Source: DATAFO01 sp046728935 (GTDB lineage Bacteria; Actinomycetota; Thermoleophilia; Solirubrobacterales; 70-9). Taken from it: a DNA stretch of 7,792 nucleotides. The stretch spans positions 1 to 7,792 of the forward strand of contig JBKPFS010000091.1 in NCBI GenBank assembly GCA_046728935.1, written 5' to 3'. The first letter of the stretch is position 1. Every line of letters begins with the position of its first letter. Below are positions 4,973 through 7,792 of the stretch, one piece after another. Position numbers and translations under genes: made by a program. Below the pieces are notes generated by a model. The model was not told the origin of the DNA. It searched no databases and worked only from the letters and a program-made list of their open reading frames with translations.

Positions 4973-5421
4973 CTAGTCGGTGCCGATCAACTCCGCGCTG
5001 AAGGCGCTCGCCTTCGTCTTCGCCTTTCCCTTCCGCTTCCACTCGACGGTGAGGTCGTCGCTCTCCCCACTCACCTCGATCACGAAGTGAAAGGCGTTCG
5101 AGCCCTTCGAGCTGAAGAGGACGGGACCGGGCTCGGCGACCTGCCCGAGGCCGTTGACGACCCTGACCAATGCCGAGCCCTTGCGCATGTCGGCGCTGAC
5201 GGCAAGCGCCATCTCCGGCTGGCAGCCTCCGCAGCTCTGGTCGACGGGCAGCCCCGGGACCGGCCTGAAGTCGCCCTTGGTCGCCTTCACGTTCTCGTCG
5301 CTCCACCACGTGACCACCGAGTTGGGGTCGAAGATCCTGGTGCTCCCGGAGTCGGCAAGCACCAGCGCAGGCGCGGCGACGACAGCGCGAGGGTGAGCAG
5401 TCCGACGGTGTTGGTTCGCAT
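4973..5421 (-). CDS. Small secreted protein with a CGGC motif, unknown function; signal peptide frameshifted
   Basis: I do not recognise the family. The ATG at 5421 has an ideal GGGAGG five bases upstream (5427-5432) and encodes MRTNTVGLLTLAL. At about 5383-5385 the signal peptide continues in the next frame as VVAAPALVLA followed by DSGSTRIFD. Joining them with one added base gives a textbook signal peptide (Arg, hydrophobic core, VLA cleavage site). As written, the ATG frame ends near 5300 and the main frame has only GTG 5362, without a ribosome binding site, giving 129 residues. The mature part of about 127 residues has one Cys pair (SCGGC), likely a disulfide or metal site, a beta-rich look, and a Lys-rich patch (WKRKGKAKTKA) near the C-terminus. 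It lies 61 bases downstream of the acyl-CoA dehydrogenase on the same strand. The sequence could be a true frameshift mutation or a base-call error. Confidence 0.65.
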
Positions 5422-5457
5422 CCGCGCCTCCCGTGTCGGTTACCGGCCGAACCTAAA

Positions 5458-5476
5458 CCCGGTCCCGGGACGCGGG
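5458..5476 (-). terminator. GC hairpin after the acyl-CoA dehydrogenase operon
   Basis: On the minus strand, five bases past the dehydrogenase stop, CCCGCGTCCCGGGACCGGG contains the 10-base palindrome GTCCCGGGAC (5462-5471) flanked by pairing CCCG/CGGG with one bulged base. It is followed by TTTAGGTT. This is the most terminator-like structure in the window, though the T-run is short. Confidence 0.45.
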
Positions 5477-5481
5477 AGTGG

Positions 5482-6714
5482 TCAGAGCCCGAGCTGGCGT
5501 CCGAGGATCTCCTTCATGATCTCGTCGGTGCCGCCGCCGATCGGGCCCAAGCGGGCGTCGCGGAGCGCGCGCTCGACCCCGTATTCCCGCATGTAGCCGT
5601 AGCCGCCGAGGATCTGCACGCACTCGTCCGCGACCTCGACCGTGGCACGCTGCGTGAGCAGTTTCGCCATCGTCACCTCACGCACGCCGGCGGTCACCGA
5701 CGGATGGGTGAGCTCTCCGCGACCGATTGCCTCGCGCCGCTCATCCTCCCGACCCACGAACTCACGCAGCGCGTGGTAGGTGAGCGCTCGACCCACCTCC
5801 GCCTTGATCCCGAACTCGGCGAGCTTGTGGCGCACCGCCTGGAACTTCCCGATCGGGCGCCCGAAGGCCTCGCCCTCGAGCGAGTAGGAGATCGCGACGT
5901 CGAGGAGCCGCCTCATCGCGCCCACGGCGCCCAGCGCCATCAGCAGCCGCTCCCACTGGAAGTTGGCCATGATCTGCTGAAATCCGGCGTTCTCTGGGCC
6001 GAGCCGGTTCTCCTCGGGCACCTCGACGTCGGTGAACGAGAGCTCGCCTGTATCGGAGGAGTGCCAGCCCATCTTCTCCAGCTTGCGCGAGACCTCGTAG
6101 CCGGGCATGTCCCGCTCCAGGACGAGGAAGGAGAGCCCGTGATGGCCACCGGCCTCGCTGGTCTTAACCGCGCAGACGAGCAGGTCGGCGCGGACCCCGT
6201 TGGTGATGAACGTCTTCGCGCCGTTCACGACGTAGCCGCCGGGCACGCGCCGCGCGAAGGTCTTGATAGAGGCAACGTCGGATCCGGCATCCGGCTCGGT
6301 GATCCCGAGGGCGGCGACCTTCTCGCCGCGGATCGCCGGCCGCAGGAAGCGCTCGTGCTGCTCGGGGGTGCCGAAGCGGAAGAGCGGGGGCGTGGCGATC
6401 CCGGTGTGGGCGCCGAGGCCGGCGGCGACGCCGCCCCCCGCGCCTGCGGCGGCCAGCTCCTCGGCCCAGACCGCGTCGTGGACGTAGTCGCCGCCCTGCC
6501 CGCCGAGCTCCTCGGGGTACTTGAGGCCGAGGAAGCCGAGCTCGCCGGCGCGGACGAACAGCGCGCGGGGGAATTCCCGGGCCCGCTCCCACTCCTCGAT
6601 GTGGGAGACGATCTCCGCCTCCACCCAGCGGGCGATCGACTCCCGCAGGTGCTCGTGCTCGTCGGTGAACGGCGGCAGCAGCGCTCGCTCGCCGCTGTCC
6701 CTGACGACGCTCAC
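5482..6714 (-). CDS. Acyl-CoA dehydrogenase (FAD-dependent)
   Basis: A 410-residue acyl-CoA dehydrogenase, oxidising acyl-CoA to trans-2-enoyl-CoA with FAD and passing electrons to electron-transfer flavoprotein. The N-terminal helical domain (about 14-130) includes GFLGLKYPEELGGQGGDY. The middle beta domain has the signature ALGITEPDAGSD (135-146), NGAKTFITNG (164-173) and the KMGWHSSDTGELSFTDVEVP block (214-233). The C-terminal domain has AFGRPIGKFQAVRHKLAE (283-300) and the second signature QILGGYGYMREYGVER (367-382). The usual catalytic Glu of the YEGT motif is Gly here (IGGGTDEIMKE, 392-402), as in long-chain and isovaleryl-CoA dehydrogenases, where the base sits earlier; E255 in QWERLLM fits that place. 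The start is GTG 6714, overlapping the previous gene's TGA as GTGA, which implies translational coupling. A longer reading of the frame to 7770 is spurious. Chain length preference is not certain. Confidence 0.95.
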   Translation of the reverse strand: MSVVRDSGERALLPPFTDEHEHLRESIARWVEAEIVSHIEEWERAREFPRALFVRAGELGFLGLKYPEELGGQGGDYVHDAVWAEELAAAGAGGGVAAGLGAHTGIATPPLFRFGTPEQHERFLRPAIRGEKVAALGITEPDAGSDVASIKTFARRVPGGYVVNGAKTFITNGVRADLLVCAVKTSEAGGHHGLSFLVLERDMPGYEVSRKLEKMGWHSSDTGELSFTDVEVPEENRLGPENAGFQQIMANFQWERLLMALGAVGAMRRLLDVAISYSLEGEAFGRPIGKFQAVRHKLAEFGIKAEVGRALTYHALREFVGREDERREAIGRGELTHPSVTAGVREVTMAKLLTQRATVEVADECVQILGGYGYMREYGVERALRDARLGPIGGGTDEIMKEILGRQLGL

Positions 6715-7547
6715 GTGATCGCGTCGGTGCCCTCGCCCGCCTCCACCACCGCCTCGAGCTCGGCGGTGTCGAGGAGGAGGCAGAACTCGCAGAAGTGCTC
6801 CCCGAAGGGAGTGAGCTGGATGCTCCGTCGCACGGTGCTCGCGCGGCCCGCCTCCCGCATCGCCTCGATCACGTCCGGCTGGGCCTCGAGCACCTGATAG
6901 CGACCGAGGTCGCGGATCGGCTCCCGCGAGAACCAGATCAGCCCCAGGCGGTAGAGGTTGGCGAGATACGCCGGTACGCGCTCGGGGTTCATGCACCCGG
7001 CGTGAGCGCCGATCATCGACAGCCCGGGGCCGACCACCCGCGAGCCGATCCCGAACGGCCGCCACGTCCGCACGTCGACCGCCGCCTGGGGCCCCTCCGT
7101 CGCGAGCAGGCGCAGGATCCGCGCCTCGTGGGGCGCGAGCTGGGTGAGGATCCGGTCGTAGGCCGGGTGGGCTCCGGACTGGTCGTCGAGCTCGGCGGAT
7201 CGCTCGAGGAGCGCGGCGCCGCGCTCGCGGAGCGACTCGGCCTCGTCCGCACGCGGTCGCCGGCCCGCGATGCCGAAGGGGTGGATCTCGCTGAGGCCGA
7301 ACAGGCGCCGTGCGCCCTCGCGCACGGCGTCGCCGAGCTCGGCGGCCGCGGTTCCTGCGCCCCCGCCCGAGAGCGCCGCCTCGCCCAGCCTGCGACCCGC
7401 GCGCAGGGCGGTCTCGGCGGTCCAGCCCGCGGTCCTTAGCCAGGCCGAGGCCCAGAGCCGCATCAGCCCCGGGGCCGCCTCGAGCGCCCTCGGGTCGCTG
7501 CCGCGCTCGTCGTGCGCCGCTCCGGTGCTCCCGTCTCGATCGTCCAC
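6711..7547 (-). CDS. DUF4393 / Abi-alpha-like protein
   Basis: A 278-residue protein of unproven function. Residues 1-20 are charged and likely disordered; 27-85 are Ala/Arg/Gly-rich helices. The recognisable part is 125-260: AYDRILTQLAPHEARILRLL, then YLANLYRLGLIWFS, YQVLEAQPDVIEAM and SIQLTPFGEHFCEFCL. This pattern (an EA-x-IL helix, NL-x-RLGLI, then LT-x-FG-x-x-F-x-x-x-C) is what I recall for the DUF4393/Abi-alpha family, named after abortive-infection proteins; I cannot search to confirm. No signal peptide or clear membrane span is seen, and residues 166-186 form a Gly-rich stretch. The start is GTG 7547, nine bases after the stop of the SnoaL-like gene, and the stop overlaps the acyl-CoA dehydrogenase start, so it is the middle gene of a tight operon. 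Its job there is unknown; defence and lipid-related roles are both open. Confidence 0.7.
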   Translation of the reverse strand: MDDRDGSTGAAHDERGSDPRALEAAPGLMRLWASAWLRTAGWTAETALRAGRRLGEAALSGGGAGTAAAELGDAVREGARRLFGLSEIHPFGIAGRRPRADEAESLRERGAALLERSAELDDQSGAHPAYDRILTQLAPHEARILRLLATEGPQAAVDVRTWRPFGIGSRVVGPGLSMIGAHAGCMNPERVPAYLANLYRLGLIWFSREPIRDLGRYQVLEAQPDVIEAMREAGRASTVRRSIQLTPFGEHFCEFCLLLDTAELEAVVEAGEGTDAIT

Positions 7548-7556
7548 GGTCGAAAC

Positions 7557-7792
7557 CTATCCCGGCGATCCCGGCGTCCCCGGGTCCTCCAGCGTCGTAT
7601 AGCCGTGCGAGGAGAAGTCGAAGCCGAGCAGGTCCCCGCGCGGATTTCGCCGGTCGCCGTGGTGATACGCCCGGACCTCGGCGATCCGCCCGTCGCGCAG
7701 ACGGAACCACTCCGTGCCGCGGTTGAGGCGCCGCTCCCCGGACTTGGGGTCGCGCCACGTCATCGTCCACTCGATCACCGCCTCGTCCCCAT
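7557..7792 (-). CDS. SnoaL/NTF2-like protein, C-terminal part (start outside window)
   Basis: 78 codons of a SnoaL-like (nuclear transport factor 2 fold) protein running off the window edge; the frame is open to base 7792. The visible residues GDEAVIEWTMTWRDP, RRLNRGTEWFRLRDGRIAEV and RAYHH form the last strands of the alpha+beta cone of this family (about 130-150 residues when whole). A short tail rich in Gly and Pro follows (LEDPGTPGSPG). The GTG at 7778 falls in the middle of a beta strand, so it is not the start. Family members include polyketide cyclases, steroid isomerases and many small-molecule-binding proteins, so the fold does not fix a reaction. It is the first visible gene of an operon with the DUF4393-like gene and the acyl-CoA dehydrogenase. 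Confidence 0.85.
   Translation of the reverse strand, partial: GDEAVIEWTMTWRDPKSGERRLNRGTEWFRLRDGRIAEVRAYHHGDRRNPRGDLLGFDFSSHGYTTLEDPGTPGSPG

Noticed and set aside
5378..5390. Programmed -1 frameshifting in the secreted-protein gene
   Set aside because: There is no X-XXY-YYZ slippery heptamer or clear downstream pseudoknot, and frameshifting within a signal peptide is unusual. A deletion or base-call error is simpler.
5482..7770. A 762-codon minus-strand open frame suggesting a large fusion protein upstream of the acyl-CoA dehydrogenase
   Set aside because: The part before 6714 is low-complexity Arg/Ala text and overlaps the DUF4393-like and SnoaL-like genes, which have family motifs in their own frames.

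Overview
The window reads as a piece of a very GC-rich actinobacterial chromosome. The lineage is probably in or near Thermoleophilia (Solirubrobacterales/Gaiellales). This is an inference from base composition, GTG starts, and the AbiEi-type wHTH + DUF559 nuclease and DUF4393 families common there; no rRNA or other marker is present to settle it. The content is mainly lipid and acyl-CoA metabolism, plus one small accessory cassette.

Left block. On the plus strand, the 3' end of glycerol kinase (glpK) is followed 27 bases later by a PlsC-type acyltransferase. Together they suggest glycerol to glycerol-3-phosphate to acylated phospholipid precursor. Convergent to these is a minus-strand metallo-beta-lactamase-fold hydrolase of the lactonase type. 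It shares a 45-base divergent promoter gap with a plus-strand short-chain reductase. That reductase resembles peroxisomal trans-2-enoyl-CoA reductase (PECR), including its unusual H-S-G-A-A-R active-site segment.

Middle block (about 2972-4038). A 20-base tandem repeat carries two perfect 16-base palindromes. It is followed by a cassette-like unit of about 1 kb: a direct repeat of roughly 60 bases, each copy folding into a 38-base hairpin, lies at either end of a gene for an AbiEi-type winged-helix domain joined to a DUF559 (Vsr-like PD-(D/E)XK) nuclease. The gene is cut by one in-frame amber codon, and its apparent start codon lies inside the left repeat. This is the most unusual part of the window.

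Right block (minus strand, 7792 down to 4039). A SnoaL/NTF2-like protein (cut by the window edge), a DUF4393/Abi-alpha-like protein and an acyl-CoA dehydrogenase form a tight operon, with a 9-base gap and then a GTGA start/stop overlap. A GC hairpin follows the dehydrogenase. Next is a small secreted CxxC protein whose signal peptide is broken by an apparent one-base deletion. Last is a FabG-like dehydrogenase with its own promoter region containing an 18-base imperfect palindrome, a good operator candidate. The acyl-CoA dehydrogenase, the PECR-like reductase and the FabG-like dehydrogenase could act on related acyl-CoA intermediates, but the sequence does not show that they share a pathway.

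I saw no tRNA, rRNA, CRISPR array, transposase or replication origin.
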